64,000 nt of DNA from Nansenia antarctica. Lineage: Eukaryota; Chordata; Actinopteri; Argentiniformes; Microstomatidae. The notes beneath the pieces were generated by a model. It did not search any database. It was not told where the DNA came from and saw only the letters and a list, made by a program, of their open reading frames with translations. Of this stretch, positions 49,419 to 61,100 are shown one piece after another; positions within the stretch are counted from its first letter, which is position 1, and the number at the start of each line of letters is the position of its first letter. Position numbers and translations under genes: made by a program. The DNA is taken from NCBI GenBank assembly GCA_963989245.1, contig OZ022342.1, positions 18,641,457-18,705,456 on the forward strand. The letters are read 5' to 3'.

Positions 49419-49600
49419 CTTATAAACGTTGATTTCCACCATTAAAGTTTGGGTCAAATCATTGAGCTTTGTTATTCAATGTTTCTCAATGGATTTGAGC
49501 AATAAATCCAGGAGACTTAAGATAACTTGAGGGAATTGCTGTGACACACACTGCCAGCAAGCATCTTGTGATCCGCAGTAATCACAGAACTCAGAAAATG

Positions 49601-49801
49601 GGGGGCGCTTAGGTGGCGTAGCGGGTTAAGCGTCGACCATGTAACCGCAGGGTCCCCGGTTCGATTCCGGCCGGGGACATATCCTGCATGTCATCCCTCC
49701 TCTCTCTCTCACACATCCTTCCTGTCAAAATCTATACTGTACTGTCAATAAAAATTAAAAATATGAGTGGGACTGCCCCAAATTACTTGACAAAAAAAAA
49801 A
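49601..49801 (+). mobile_element. tRNA-derived SINE with target duplication
   Basis: It has a tRNA-like head (GTGGCGTAGCGGGTTAAGC as A box and GGTTCGATTCC as B box). The tail reads GCATGTCATCCCTCCTCTC and ends in an A run. A 13-bp perfect duplication AACTCAGAAAATG flanks it (49588-49600 and 49802-49814). Confidence 0.9.
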
Positions 49802-49814
49802 AACTCAGAAAATG

Positions 49815-52010
49815 TAGGACTCTAATGTCACCTGCTAGTCCATGAGGAGCCCAACTAAGCTGATTGGGAGTCGTTGGTTTTACAATGTCCATTAGGTTTG
49901 ACAAGTGAACTCACATCCATGATCAAATTTCAAGTGATGTGCTTCAATTTCAAATGGCTAATGCAATGCCAGTGTAACAAGGTGGAACTGCTGGCATCAG
50001 GTATTGAGCTCAGTGTGAGCCTGTGGGTTTAGGGCAAGCATGCTAATTACTTATCCACACAGATCTAGACATAGCCCATTGTTCATTTTTAAAAGACACA
50101 GCCCATTGTTCATTTCTAAATTGCACATGCAAGATACAAATCTCCACTATGTCTGTGCACATGGAACACAACTCCACTAGGTCTGTGCATTTCCATAAAG
50201 GCCAGGGAGACTGACACATACAATTGCTTCCAATAGGCTTGAGCGCAGTATCAGGCAGCATCAGTGCTCGAACCAGTACATTTGAAGGCAACAGGTAAAG
50301 TACACCTCCTATGCGATCAAGTGTCTGTCCAGAGGGCGCTACTTCCCGCACGATAGACCTGTTGCGGTCAACCAGCACATCAACCGGTAAACTATATACA
50401 GAAAAGTCTGTTATATAAAACGGCTGGAGGATAATCTGAGGCTGAGAGGAAATTGAAACTAGAGCAAGTCAACAGAGCGAGAGAGAGAGAGGGTTTATAA
50501 TATTGATATCACAGGATTCACACAGTTGTAATGTGAATGTAGCTGCGGCTGCATTATCTTCAACATTCAACTTGCTGGTAGCCTTAATTGGTCATTTTGT
50601 GCGTGTTTGGTTATTTTGCGATTATTTTGTTCTATTCTTATTTTTTGTTATCAAGTTAGCCATCAAATCAGAAATTGTGTGCATCGTATTCTACGAACAG
50701 CGCAGCTCATGTTTATTGTTTCCAACACGTGAATATAGAAGTCACAAGAGTCATAATTCATAAAGAAGATCTTCTAGCATGTAGATCTCATCCCCTATCA
50801 GCCAACAGCCAATACAATGTACAGTATAGGCTATAACAATATACAACTATGAAATTGAATATTACAAAATAAAACAAATTGCCCAGGATATGTCTTCATG
50901 TTCTTGAAAGTATAAAGTTCAACTCACCTGCAGAATTCAAAAGATCCAAACTAAATGAAGTAGCCTAGTTGTAACTTATATCATATGCAACCAATTGTGT
51001 TTGTATTGTTGTAGAAATCGTCTTGTCTGATCCTCAATAAGGATTTCTGTATGATCTTCGAGTGGTTGTGAGTGAGTAACAAGCGCTCATTCCCCGATCT
51101 GACTGACGATGCTCTAAATACTCCAGCTCTCCCGCCGCTACAGCGACAGCATGGAAAATTTCCACAGCAGACTCGGAGTCTTTAAATAGCTAATCCCTCA
51201 GCGCGTGGCCACAAGACAAAACATGCCTCCCCCTGTCGCTGATCCCAGGCCTGTGTGTTAGCACAATGCCATTGACCATTAACCAGTGAACTGTTGCTAC
51301 TTCCTTCAGAAGCACTGTCAAACATAATTAAGTGACTTAGCTCTATACTGTAGGCTGCTACCTCCACAAAAGCCACTGATCAGGCCAACACATGTTAATG
51401 CCATTGTCCTGAGTGACCATGTTCACAGTAGGTCAAGACAACAGGGCATCAGAGGAGGTATGACAACTTTCAGACAACCAGAGGAATTATTTGTATATTA
51501 GCTGGTGTGTTTGGATATCCCTAACTGACAGCAAGTCATACTCTGTTACTGCTTGAGTTAAGCTATCAGCCACTGCTTTCCTTTTTTCATGTTACTTTAT
51601 TGCTTGTCCAACAGCTATGGCGCCTGCAATATAGACCTTCAGTAGGCTACTGTAGCCTAAGTATTTTAAGTGAGGAATTAAGGGTAATAACAACTAATTT
51701 GAGTTGCCTTCAATTGTCATGTTGATTATTGTTTCAGCAACAATATAAACATCATATATGTTGTGTGTGTGTGTGTCTTTATTCCAAATAGGTTGTCAGT
51801 GTATCGTGAACACCATTGTCATATTATCATCATTCACAATAGAATATAGGGGGACTCTTTCAGTAACCAAGTTATGCAATAAAATATTTTTTATTGATTC
51901 CTGTGGACTGTGTAGAATACACATTGATTAACACTTCATTAAACTTGGATTGCACAGCTGCCAAAGGACATCATGGAGATACAGTAGTGTGTGAAATGAA
52001 TATCTCAGAC
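49815..52010. other. Region without a supported gene
   Basis: I see no exon I can defend. A donor-like site on the minus strand near 50930 and a stretch with a TATA-like box near 51120 (minus) could belong to the 5' end of the unidentified minus-strand gene at 46149-47188. Confidence 0.35.
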
Positions 52011-52018
52011 TACAAAGG

Positions 52019-52270
52019 GGGCAGCTGTGACTCAGGAGGTAGAGCCGGTGTCCAATGATCGCAAGATCGGCGTTTCGATCTCCGGCTGGCCACGTGTCGA
52101 AGTGTCCTTGGGCAAGACACTGACTGAACCCCAAATTGCTCCCAATGAGCGGGCAGGCGCCTTGCATGGTAGCTTGTCCCCATTGGTGTGTGAATGGGTG
52201 AACGAGAGGCCATTGTAAAGCGCTTTGGAATAAGGCACTATATAAGTGCAGTCCAATTACCATTACCATT
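52019..52270 (+). mobile_element. V-SINE-like element
   Basis: A tRNA-like head (GTGACTCAGGAGGTAGAGC and TTTCGATCTCC) is followed by the conserved V-SINE core (TGTCCTTGGGCAAGACACTG) and a tail with GTAAAGCGCTTTGG and CACTATATAAGTGCAGTCCA. TACAAAGG flanks both ends (52011-52018 and 52271-52278) as a target duplication. Confidence 0.9.
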
Positions 52271-52639
52271 TACAAAGGCTTGTGCTATCATACACACTTA
52301 CAATTATTATACTTACAATTATTATTGTTATTATTTTTTTTAAATAAAATTACTTAGCCTGTAATAACATTAGTATTTATAACAAATATGGCGTAGAGAG
52401 ATATTTTCTCTGAAGGCAACTACTACAGCTAACCGTCAGTCGGAGATACTGTGGTGGCACGGGATGGCACCCTCCCCCCTTGTGATCTGATTGGCCCCCC
52501 CAAGGCCCATTGGGTGTTGAGTGCTGTCAATCAGTAAAGACGTTGTGAATGTTTCGGGAAACGATCGGAGAGCGATCGGATTGGCCATCCCATGTGCCTC
52601 CCCAATTTCTTTGGTTCTCAGTGATGTCAATCATGATGT

Positions 52640-52795
52640 GCTTTGACGTGCGAATTCAAGTTAGTATGCATACTAGATTTCTGGCATACTCAAATTTCAC
52701 ATTACTATACAGTGTGAACGCACTGCATACTCAAAATCTACGTCACACCTAGTATGAATAGTACGCTAGTATACTATTCCGAACACAGCCACAGT
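52640..52795. repeat. Dispersed repeat with AGTATGCATACT-type motifs
   Basis: The stretch is built from variants of AGTATGCATACT, GGCATACTCAAATTTC and GTGTGAACGCACTGCATACT. It looks like the end of a common teleost DNA repeat, but I cannot assign it to a superfamily. Confidence 0.45.
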
Positions 52796-53317
52796 GTTTT
52801 CCGTTTTTTTTTTCATGTTGCGAAAGTTTAAGTGTTTAAGTGCCCACTCCATATAACAAACAACAGTTTTAGGATCACTAAATACTTATAATTTGCGAAT
52901 TGGATTAACTCTATCATCTGCCATAGGCTACTGGGTAAGTGATTATATGGCTTTGATTACATTGGCTTGTAAACAAACTTTCGTTTTAGGTGTTCAAAAG
53001 CAAGGACTGTGTCATCATCTAATTATGTGTAGTTATATGTTTTTAGCAAGTTGATGTTTTGATGTTCTTAGCTAAGTTGTTTTCAGCACTGTCTGCTAGC
53101 AGCTGTTTTGCGTATGTTTTGATTCAGAGCTCTTATTTATAATGGTAATGTGTTTCATAATGAGTTGCTGCTGCTCCTGCTGCTGCTGCTGATGCTGCTG
53201 ATGCTGCTGTTGTCTCTGCCCTGCTCTCCCCCCAGTCAAGAAAAGTTCACAGCACCAGGGATTCCTGGTAAAACACTGTGCAGGAACCCTATCCAAAGAG
53301 GGGAAGGGGCTTGAAGT

Positions 53318-53593
53318 ACGATAGTTATGGAGATAGACTCCAGTTCTATGAGTGGAGCGGAGCCCCATAGGGGAGCTCTGCTCCTATTGGTTTACCCGCT
53401 ACCTAAAGTAGCCAATGACTGAATTTTTCAATGTCTGCGCCCGCCCTGGGGTGCTATATAAAGGGGCGTCCTTCGCTCCTCATTCTCCCAAACATATACA
53501 AAACAGCCGGGTTTGAACGAGTCGAAGTGGGCCAGCAGCCCTATGGGGCTCCGCTCCACTCATAGAACTGGAGTCTATCTCCATAACTATCGT
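53318..53593. repeat. 55-bp perfect inverted repeat around a TATA-containing module
   Basis: The arms are 53318-53372 and 53539-53593, exact reverse complements, each containing GGAGATAGACTCCAGTTC or its complement. The 166-bp middle has CTATATAAAGGGG (near 53454), reading rightward. Just to the right (53596-53642) the motif CCCATAGGGGAGCTCTGCTC recurs in direct orientation. This fits the terminal and promoter part of a DIRS element, perhaps rearranged. Confidence 0.8.
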
Positions 53594-53786
53594 TCTATAT
53601 CGTGGAGCTCCGCCCCATAGGGGAGCTCTGCTCCTATTGGTTTAGGCGGAGCGAACGAGGCCAAATGTACCCCCACTGAGACTATTAATCCGAAAACAAT
53701 CTCAGCGGCACCCGGAGCTGACCACTGATGTTGGTTCAAGACAACCTTAAAAGTTGGCCCAACCCACACCGAGTCTGCTCCACTGA

Positions 53787-54395
53787 TCTAGCCCTTACGT
53801 AAGCACGCAGGGTCGTAGATCTAACGGAACATGTCCTGGAGGAGGTCCCCTCCCCAGGCACATCCGTAATCATCCTGACAGCACTTGAATAGCATCCCCA
53901 ACCAGGGTAATCCAAGTGCCATCCCCACTACCTCAGTCCTCAGCAAACTGAGGACAGAGTGAGAAAAGGATGAGGAAGAAATATCACTTACCTAACCCTT
54001 ACGTTGGGTTGTTGATCTAACAGACATGTCCTGGAGGAGGGTCCCTTCCCCAGGCACATCCGTATTCATCCTGACAGCACTTGAATAGAATCCCCATGAC
54101 CAGGGTAATCCAAGTGCCCTTCCCATAACATCAGTCATCAGCAAAACTGAGGACAGAATGAGAAAGGATTGAGGAAGAATATCACTGACCTAACCCTTAC
54201 GTGAGCACGTAGGGTTGTAGATCTAACGGAACATGTCCTGGAGGAGGGTCCCCTCCCCAGGCACATCCGTATTCATCCTGACAGCACTTGAATAGAATCC
54301 CCATGACCAGGGTAATCCAAGTGCCTTCCCCACTACATCAGTCATCAGCAAAACTGAGGACAGAATGAGAAAAGGATGAGGAAGAAATATCTTTC
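53787..54395. repeat. Threefold tandem repeat, about 195-205-bp unit
   Basis: Three copies begin near 53787, 53992 and 54188. Each has CTAACCCTTACGT, ACATGTCCTGGAGGAGG, CCAGGCACATCCGTA and CAGGGTAATCCAAGTGCC. The third copy runs into the last codons of the recombinase gene (54338-54395), so the array formed by amplifying the 3' end of the element. Confidence 0.88.
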
Positions 54396-55383
54396 AAGTA
54401 ATACCGTACAAAAGGTGATGGCGACGACCAAGACGCCGCCTCACATATCTCCTCCACTCCCACTCCCCTGAGAATGGCCACTGATGTGGCCATGCCCCTG
54501 GTGGAATGAGCCCGAATGCCAGTCGGCACGGGCTGCCCCTTCGATTCGTATGCGAGGCTAATAGCCTCGCAAATCCAATGGGACAGCCTCTGCTTCGAGA
54601 GTGGTGCCCTGGCTTTCTGTCCGCCGTAGCAGATCAGAAGCTGGGGAGAAGATCTCAGTCCTGCCGTGCGCTTCACATATTGTGCCAACGCGCGCACCGG
54701 ACATAGACAATGTAAACGCCTCTCCCTCTCTCCGTCGTGAGGAGGAGGAAAAAAGGCGCTCAGAGCACAGCTCTGAACCCTAAACCCACGATTAACCTTA
54801 GGGATAAACGCCGGGTTAGGGCGTAACACAGCTTTTGTTTCGTCATCAGATATGATCAAACAATCTGCCCGTGTCGAGAGAGCACATAAATCACTCACTC
54901 GCTTAGCCGTAGTCAAGGCGAGGAGTAGACTCGTCTTGAGAGACAATAAACGCAACGACACAGTGTCAATGGGTTCGAATGGGGGCACGCACAGCGCCTC
55001 TAGCACAATCGACAGGTCCCATTTTGGCATTAGAGTCCTAAGAGGGCGTCTAAGCCTACACACTCCAGTCAAAAAACGCTTAACCAGCGAATGACTGAAC
55101 AGTGTCGTTGTCGCAAAACCCTCATGACAAGCTGAGATGGCAGCCGCGTAAACTTTAATAGTTCCCGCCGCCAATCCCTTGTCAAACAGCGACTGTAAGA
55201 AGCACAAGAACGTTTCGACCCGACAGCAGACTGGGTCAACGTCCTGTCCCTCACACCACTGTGTAAACACTCGCCAGCGCGCCGCATATCCCTTTGCAGT
55301 GGATTGCGCGCGCGCACTCTGAATGGTCTGAATGACCGCGTCTGTCAGACCCCTGCGTTCTAACAAATCCCTCTCAGTAACCA
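54338..55383 (-). CDS. DIRS tyrosine recombinase
   Basis: The recombinase occupies residues about 545-892 of a frame that is open from 57016. It starts after the RT-RNase H stop (55360) with LLERRGLTDAVIQTIQSARA and shows a core-binding domain (YAARWRVFTQWCEGQDVDP) and the catalytic domain. That domain has an arginine in LTTAKRVSDLC, the H-x-x-R box in AHSTRG (His837, Arg840) and the tyrosine nucleophile in FVRYYLKD (Tyr872 or Tyr873). Role: it joins circular DIRS DNA to the genome. It ends FADD and stop. Frame and catalytic residues look intact. It is read from a different frame than the RT. Confidence 0.88.
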
Positions 55384-57152
55384 GGCCATGAGGGGGCCCC
55401 CCATCATCGGCGGCCCCCTCACCAAGCCTCTGGCCTGAGAGAGTGCATCTTGTCGATGAGGTATGGGCCATGGGCCCTCTACCAACATCTCCATCAGTTC
55501 CGGAAACCACAGGGCTCCGGGACGGTCCGGGGCTACAAGAATTAACTCTAGCCTCTCTGACCTCACTCGTGCCAACAGTGGGAGGATAGATGTCAGGGGT
55601 GGGAACGCGTATAACAGGACCCTCGGCCATGGGTGGTGTGCGAATGCATCGACTCCCAATGGCGGGTTGTCCTGTTCGCGCAGGGAGAACCAAAGGCGAC
55701 ACTGCGCATTCGTCCGGGACGCAAACAGATCCACTTCTGCTTGCCCGAACCGTGCCCAAATCAGAGACACAATGGGGGGTGCTAACCTCCAGTCGTCGTC
55801 CCTCGGGCCTCCCCGTGATAACAGATCTGCTCCTTCGTTGAGCAGACCTGGAATGTGGAGAGCTTTTAGCGAACTCAGGTGTGTGACAGCCCACAGCCAT
55901 ATATCTGTCGCTAGGCGATGAAGTGACGCTGAGCGTACTCCCCCTTGACGATTGATGTATGCTACTGTTGTCCTGTTGTCGGATCTGACTAACACGTCCA
56001 GATCCTTTAACACTGGGGCAAAATGAAGTAGCGTTAACTTCACCGCCTCGAGTTCCAGCAGGTTGATGTGACGCGTCTCTAACGGTCCCCATCTTCCTGC
56101 CACCGAACCTGCCTGACACACTCCTCCCCACCCAGTCAACGACGCGTCCGTGAAGACTGGGTAGTGGGATGCCGGTCTGCCCATGGCGACTCCGCGCGCG
56201 ATGACGCGCGGGTCTCTCCAGTAGCTCAGGTCGGTCTTGACCGATCTCGGTATTACAATCAATTTGCGACGGTGTCTCACTGGATCCAGTCGCAGTCGTG
56301 CGAACCACCTCTGCAGTCTGCGCATGTGCAATAGGCCTAAGGGGACCACTACATGGGCTGCAGACATCATTCCTAGTAAGGACATCATTGACAGAGCGGT
56401 GATTGTATTTGTCACTCGACACACCCGGAGAGCTGACGTCAGTGTCGCTCTCCGTGGTGCCGATAAACTGGCCCTCATCTTGGCAGTATCCAACTGAATG
56501 CCTAGATAGGAAAACTGTTGAGCTGGCCACGGAGCACTCTTTGTCCAGTTGACAGCTAACCCCAGCCGAGTGAGGTGCTGCACCAGTGAGGTTGCGTCCC
56601 GAATGGCTCGATTTGGGCATTGGGCCAAGACCAGTAGGTCGTCGAGATAAGCTAATATGCGTATCCCGTTTCGCCTCAGTGGTTCGAGTGCTGTCTGCAC
56701 GCATTTGGAGAAAGTTCGAGGAGCAAGCGCGTACCCGAAGGGCAGGCGCGTGTACTCGTAAACCTTCCCTTGGAAGGCAAAACGTAGAAATTTCCTGTGC
56801 CTCTCTGTGATTGGCACATGAAAATACGCGTCCCTCAGGTCTATGCTGATTCCGTAGTCGCCTTTCTGTATACAAGACAGAAGGTGCCTCGTCGTCAACA
56901 TACGAAAGGGGCGTTTCGCCACTCTCTCGTTGAGGACCCTTAAATCTAGTATGGGTCTCATGCCTCCGGATTTCTTTTGGACAAGGAAATACGGGGAGTA
57001 CCACCCCACGTCCCACTGGTCCCTCGGAACCATTGTCACTGCGCCCTTTGTTAGGAGATTCGTAATCTCTTCCTGGAGTGCACGTGTTTTTATCGGGCAG
57101 GACAAAACAGTCTCTCTCACGCCCCTGAAGGGCGGAGGAGGCTGAATGAACT
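55360..57152 (-). CDS. DIRS reverse transcriptase - RNase H (main part)
   Basis: The frame is open leftward from the insertion point at 57152; the first ATG/GTG-type start in it (57120) is not the true start. It encodes a DIRS-class RT with GMRPILDLRVLN, the GISIDLRDAYFHVPI motif holding the first catalytic aspartate, and YLDD (residues 158-161 counted from 57120). Then comes RNase H (VFTDASLTGWGG; LLELEAVKL; VRSDNRTTVAYI) and a C-terminal part ending LRGIC. Its N-terminal part lies on the far side of the nested element, at 63066-63317. Apart from that break I see no stop or frameshift. Confidence 0.88.
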
Positions 57153-58121
57153 TGTAACCAGGGAGTAGCTGAAAAGGACTGTATAATTTAGGAAGGGGCT
57201 GGTTATCTAACTAAGGGAGCTAAATAGGCAGTATAGGAGGATACAGGCAGGGGGCGACAGCAAACCGTTAGACTGGCAGTTAATGTCGTTAGCATTAGCA
57301 AGGGAACTAGCATTAGCATTAGCCTTCAAACAACTAGCATTAGCATTAGCGCTACAAACAACTAGCATTAGCATTAGCGCTACAAACAACTAGCATTAGC
57401 ATTGAAGCTACAAACAACTAGCATTAGCATTGAAGCTACAAACAACTAACACACGGTATTACAGATGAACAACACATTTATTACACGACGGTGGTATACA
57501 TCCCCATATATACATTCCCTCCCGGCCGGCCACACACACACACACTCACTCACTGACAGTCTCTGGCCTGAACAGGCTTATAGTCCAGTGGCGTGGTGCG
57601 CGTTGAGGCCTGGTTGTGGCGCATGTGCGTCGATGAAGTGGTCCGCGTAGAAGCTCCGCTGGAGTCTGTGTTCGCTCGTGGAGGCGACGATTAATGTCCA
57701 GCTGGCGTCCCGCTTGGTCCAACGTTGAACACAACGAAAACGGGCTACCGTGGTACACTCGATGATCGCTTTCCTGGCGTCTTCAGTTGCTGCACGGGGT
57801 GCGCGCTGCTGAATCCGCCATCTTGGATCGGCTTCTCGTTATTCTCTCTCGTACTGCTTCTCTCTCGTTCTGCTGCTCACCACACACTGACTGACTCCGC
57901 CCTTCCGTCTCTTATATACCACCACCGAACGTAGCATCCGGGTCACAGACACACCCCGGATACTACGTCATCAAACATATGCATAAAACATTACAAGAAT
58001 AATACATATACTTCACGGAACGTATATAATTGTATAGAAAATAACAAAGGAAATACTAGGGGCAAAATAGGGCTGGTTTGGGGAAACTAAAACTGGCACT
58101 AAACTGTGGGCCTTCACAACA
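57153..58121 (-). repeat. 3' LTR of the BEL/Pao element
   Basis: Starts TGTTGTGAAGG and ends GGTTACA on the minus strand. It contains a tandem array at 57290-57445 and TATATACC/TATATAC-type boxes (near 57915). Confidence 0.93.
57290..57445. repeat. CTAGCATTAGCATTAGC tandem array in the LTR
   Basis: About five copies of a roughly 28-bp unit, ACTAGCATTAGCATTAGC plus GCTACAAACA or GAAGCTACAAACA. The same array lies in the 5' LTR at about 62234-62389. Confidence 0.9.
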
Positions 58122-58136
58122 GCCGCCCCATGAAAC
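58122..58136 (-). other. Candidate polypurine tract of the BEL/Pao element
   Basis: The minus strand reads CATGGGGCGGC directly before the 3' LTR. It is short and interrupted by single pyrimidines. Confidence 0.45.
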
Positions 58137-58144
58137 CCTCGGTT

Positions 58145-61100
58145 TCAGTTAACTAAGAAGGCACACTGGCTAGGCTGCTCTAGCAGCGTGAGGTAGGAGG
58201 TGATAGTGTCGACCACTCTGCCTGTCTGCCAGGCGGCGCGCGGAAGGGACTGGTCCCTCACCAGTACCACGGCACCTTCGGACATCTTGTCTCTCTCCCT
58301 CAGCAGAATCGTCTGCTTCTCCTCCTTCTCCAGGGCGCGGATGTGCTCCTCGAAGCAGAGCAAAGCGTCTTCCTGGTTCATGTTCTCCAGCGCCTCGTAC
58401 TCAGCGAAGGAGGGGTCGTCCAGCAGGTACTGCTGGGCCTCGGACCAGGTGGTGCAGTAGGTGACGTTGGCCATGTTGTCCAGAATGCTCGTCAGCGCCT
58501 CACAGTTCCTCTTCCTGAGCTGCTTGGCTTGTTCCTTCTCCTTCTTAGCCTGGTAGGCCTTAAACACTTGCTTCTTCTCACTCAGCTTGGGCAGGGCGCT
58601 GTAGCGTGGGTCGTTGATGATCATTCTCATGGTTTGCTCCCATGACGCGTCGGATGAACCACCATCCTCCTCCAGAAGCTCTTTGAAGGCCTGCTTGGCC
58701 TCCTCTTTTGGGTTCCACTTTACTCTCTTCTTCGCCAACTCCGGCCTTTCCTCCTTGGAGGCGTCTACAATACTGGCTGAGACTTTCATGGCTGACGTGT
58801 ACTCGACGGAGTTGACGGGTGCGTCAATGCTGACCTCGGCCACGTGAGGGTGCATGGCCACCTGCAGGTGTTCCTTGGCAACAGCTGTTGCCGCCATGGC
58901 ACGGTAGCGCCACCACCGGGACTCCTTAGTCTGGGAGTTGTAGTAGTAAGGCTTCCCATCCAGAGACTTATGCTCTGTCCACAGAGACTTCTTCTTCGGT
59001 TGGTCATCCTGTGGTGAACCATTTGTGGTACTAACTGTTCCAGGTGCACTGGCAGCAATAGATTCCACTCCAGGCGGTCCGGTTGGTTGGTTTGCTTCTT
59101 CGGTTCGGACATGGAGGGATGACGTAGCTCTCCCGTCCCTCTCTCTCCACTCGGTAGCGCCTTGGAGGGCCCACCCAAGCGCCGTCTTAACAGCCATCGG
59201 GCAGCCTCGTGGTCCTCTCAGCGGAGGACGGAGCGACACGATCAGTTCAGCGTTGTCCGAGCCGATGAGAAGGGTTGGCTCCGCTCCTTCTATCGGATGT
59301 AGGTCTACTCCCCGTAGGTGGGGATATCTTGCGCGTAACCTCTCCAGGGGGTAGTCGTAGCGGGAGAGCGCTAGCTGGTCGGCGGTGAAGACATTCTGAA
59401 GCCGATGTCTATCCGACGGCCGCCCCGCCGGGGAGATAGAGAAGTTGATTCTCGCCCCGGTGACCTCTTTAAGGTCGCGACGTATCGTGCGCAGAGTCAG
59501 CTTCTCCGCAGTCCCTTGGAGCCCCAACTGGCGCACTGCCCCCTGGAGAAGGATGGTCCGTTCCGACCCGTCGTCTAGAACGGCGTACGTGTCGTACACA
59601 GCGTTGTTGTGGTGAAGTCGGACCTTCACCACCTTCAGTAGAACCTTGGAGCCGCTGCTCTGTGGCGAGTCTAGGTAGTAGACAGGGGTTTCCTCTTCCG
59701 GTGCGCGACCGGACCTAGGGCTTCTGTTGCCCTCCGTGGACCTGGCGAGGGAGACCTCGTGTAGGATGTGGAGGTGGACCTCCTCACAGCGGTTGCACTT
59801 CCTCCTCAAGGTGCAGTTCTTCGCCAGATGGTCGCGCCCACAGTTCCAGCACCTCTGGTTCTTCTCGAGCCACCTCTGCTTGGCCTCGGTACTCAGGTTG
59901 TTGAAGTCACTGCACTCATTGAGCCAGTGCTCGCTGGTGCAGTACGGACATGGCGGTGGACCTCTCCGTCCCTTTGGAGGGGGTTGAGAGGAATCCTTTC
60001 CCTCAGGTCGGGTGGTCCTCTCTCTCCGAGGCTCCTCCTCCGTGTGCAGCACTCCTACTGGGCGTCCTCTGTTCGAGCTCGGCCCGTCCCAGCGGTCTCC
60101 CTTCTCCCTCTCCTTCTTCGGCTCAGCGTAACCCATGGCGTCTACGTTGGTGTCATGCACTTCCTCCAGTAGGAACTCCGCGAAGGCAGCCATGCTCAGA
60201 CCCAACTTCTCGGGGTTACGAACGCGCTGCTGTCGCCGGAACCTCTCCTGCCGGAAGCGTGGGATCTTGCGGAGCAGCCGCTCTACGTTGGAGGTGCTGT
60301 TGATCTCGCTGGCGCCAGCTGGGCCCTGCGTCTTCAGCATCCCAACCAAGGTGTGCACGCGGAGCGCGAAGTCATCCAGCGCCCGGTCATCCTTGATGGG
60401 GGCCTGCTGTTCGAGGGCTTGCAGTTCAGCAAGGGCGTGGTTCCAGGGACGACCGTAGCGGGCATCCAAGTCAGCGAGCGCTCTGGTGTAAGGTGTCGGT
60501 GCGGAGGCATGGGCCAGTACCATGTTGTGGGCTCTGGGGTTCCTCACATGCTGAAGGAGAATCGCATATTTGTAAGACTCTGAGCAGGAGTTGTCCAAGA
60601 GCGTGTCTAGGCAGATGCGTAGCTCCACATACTGGCTCCTGTCCTCGTCCTTGAAGAAGGGGAACTTGGGTCCCTCCACCTGGGGGAACATCCTGTAGTG
60701 GATCATCGGTGCTGGAGTGACGGTCTGGGTGTCCGGCCTGCATGCATTTTGGTGCACTGGAGGACCTAGGGGTGTGCTACGCTCTTGGGGGATGACTCCC
60801 CTCCCGGGCAGCGACGCTGGCTCCCTCTGGGCCGCGTAGCGGTCGGGTCCCTGGTCCTCTTCCTTCCAGGTGGTCAGCTGGGCCTGTAGTTGGACAGTCC
60901 TGGCGGGGGTCATGGAGCCATCGGCGGGGGGTTCAGGAGATGGCACTCGAGAGGGCCGTGCGGATGATACTCTGGAGCTACAGGCCGACGGAGTTCTGCT
61001 GATGCACACGTCGCGCATGGTCTGCATCATTTCCTCCATCTTCTCTGCGTGCAGTTGCTCTCTCGCCATCTGCCTCTCCGCCGCGCGTTCCGCCCCCTCC

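Noticed and set aside
49616..49680. Possible tRNA gene
   Set aside because: It has A and B boxes but is the head of a SINE with an A-rich tail and a 13-bp target duplication.
50043..50378. 111-codon minus-strand ORF as an exon of the unidentified gene
   Set aside because: No splice signals fit, it contains a local duplication (NEQWA twice), and it resembles repeat sequence more than a protein.
54852..56500. Several plus-strand ORFs of 60-150 codons over the DIRS genes
   Set aside because: They are antisense shadows of the RT and recombinase frames, and match no domain.
58286..59020. A separate prpf40a processed pseudogene inserted next to the element
   Set aside because: The segment lies inside the LTR element, in frame with Gag-Pro upstream and an integrase tail downstream. 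It has no poly-A tail or target duplication of its own.
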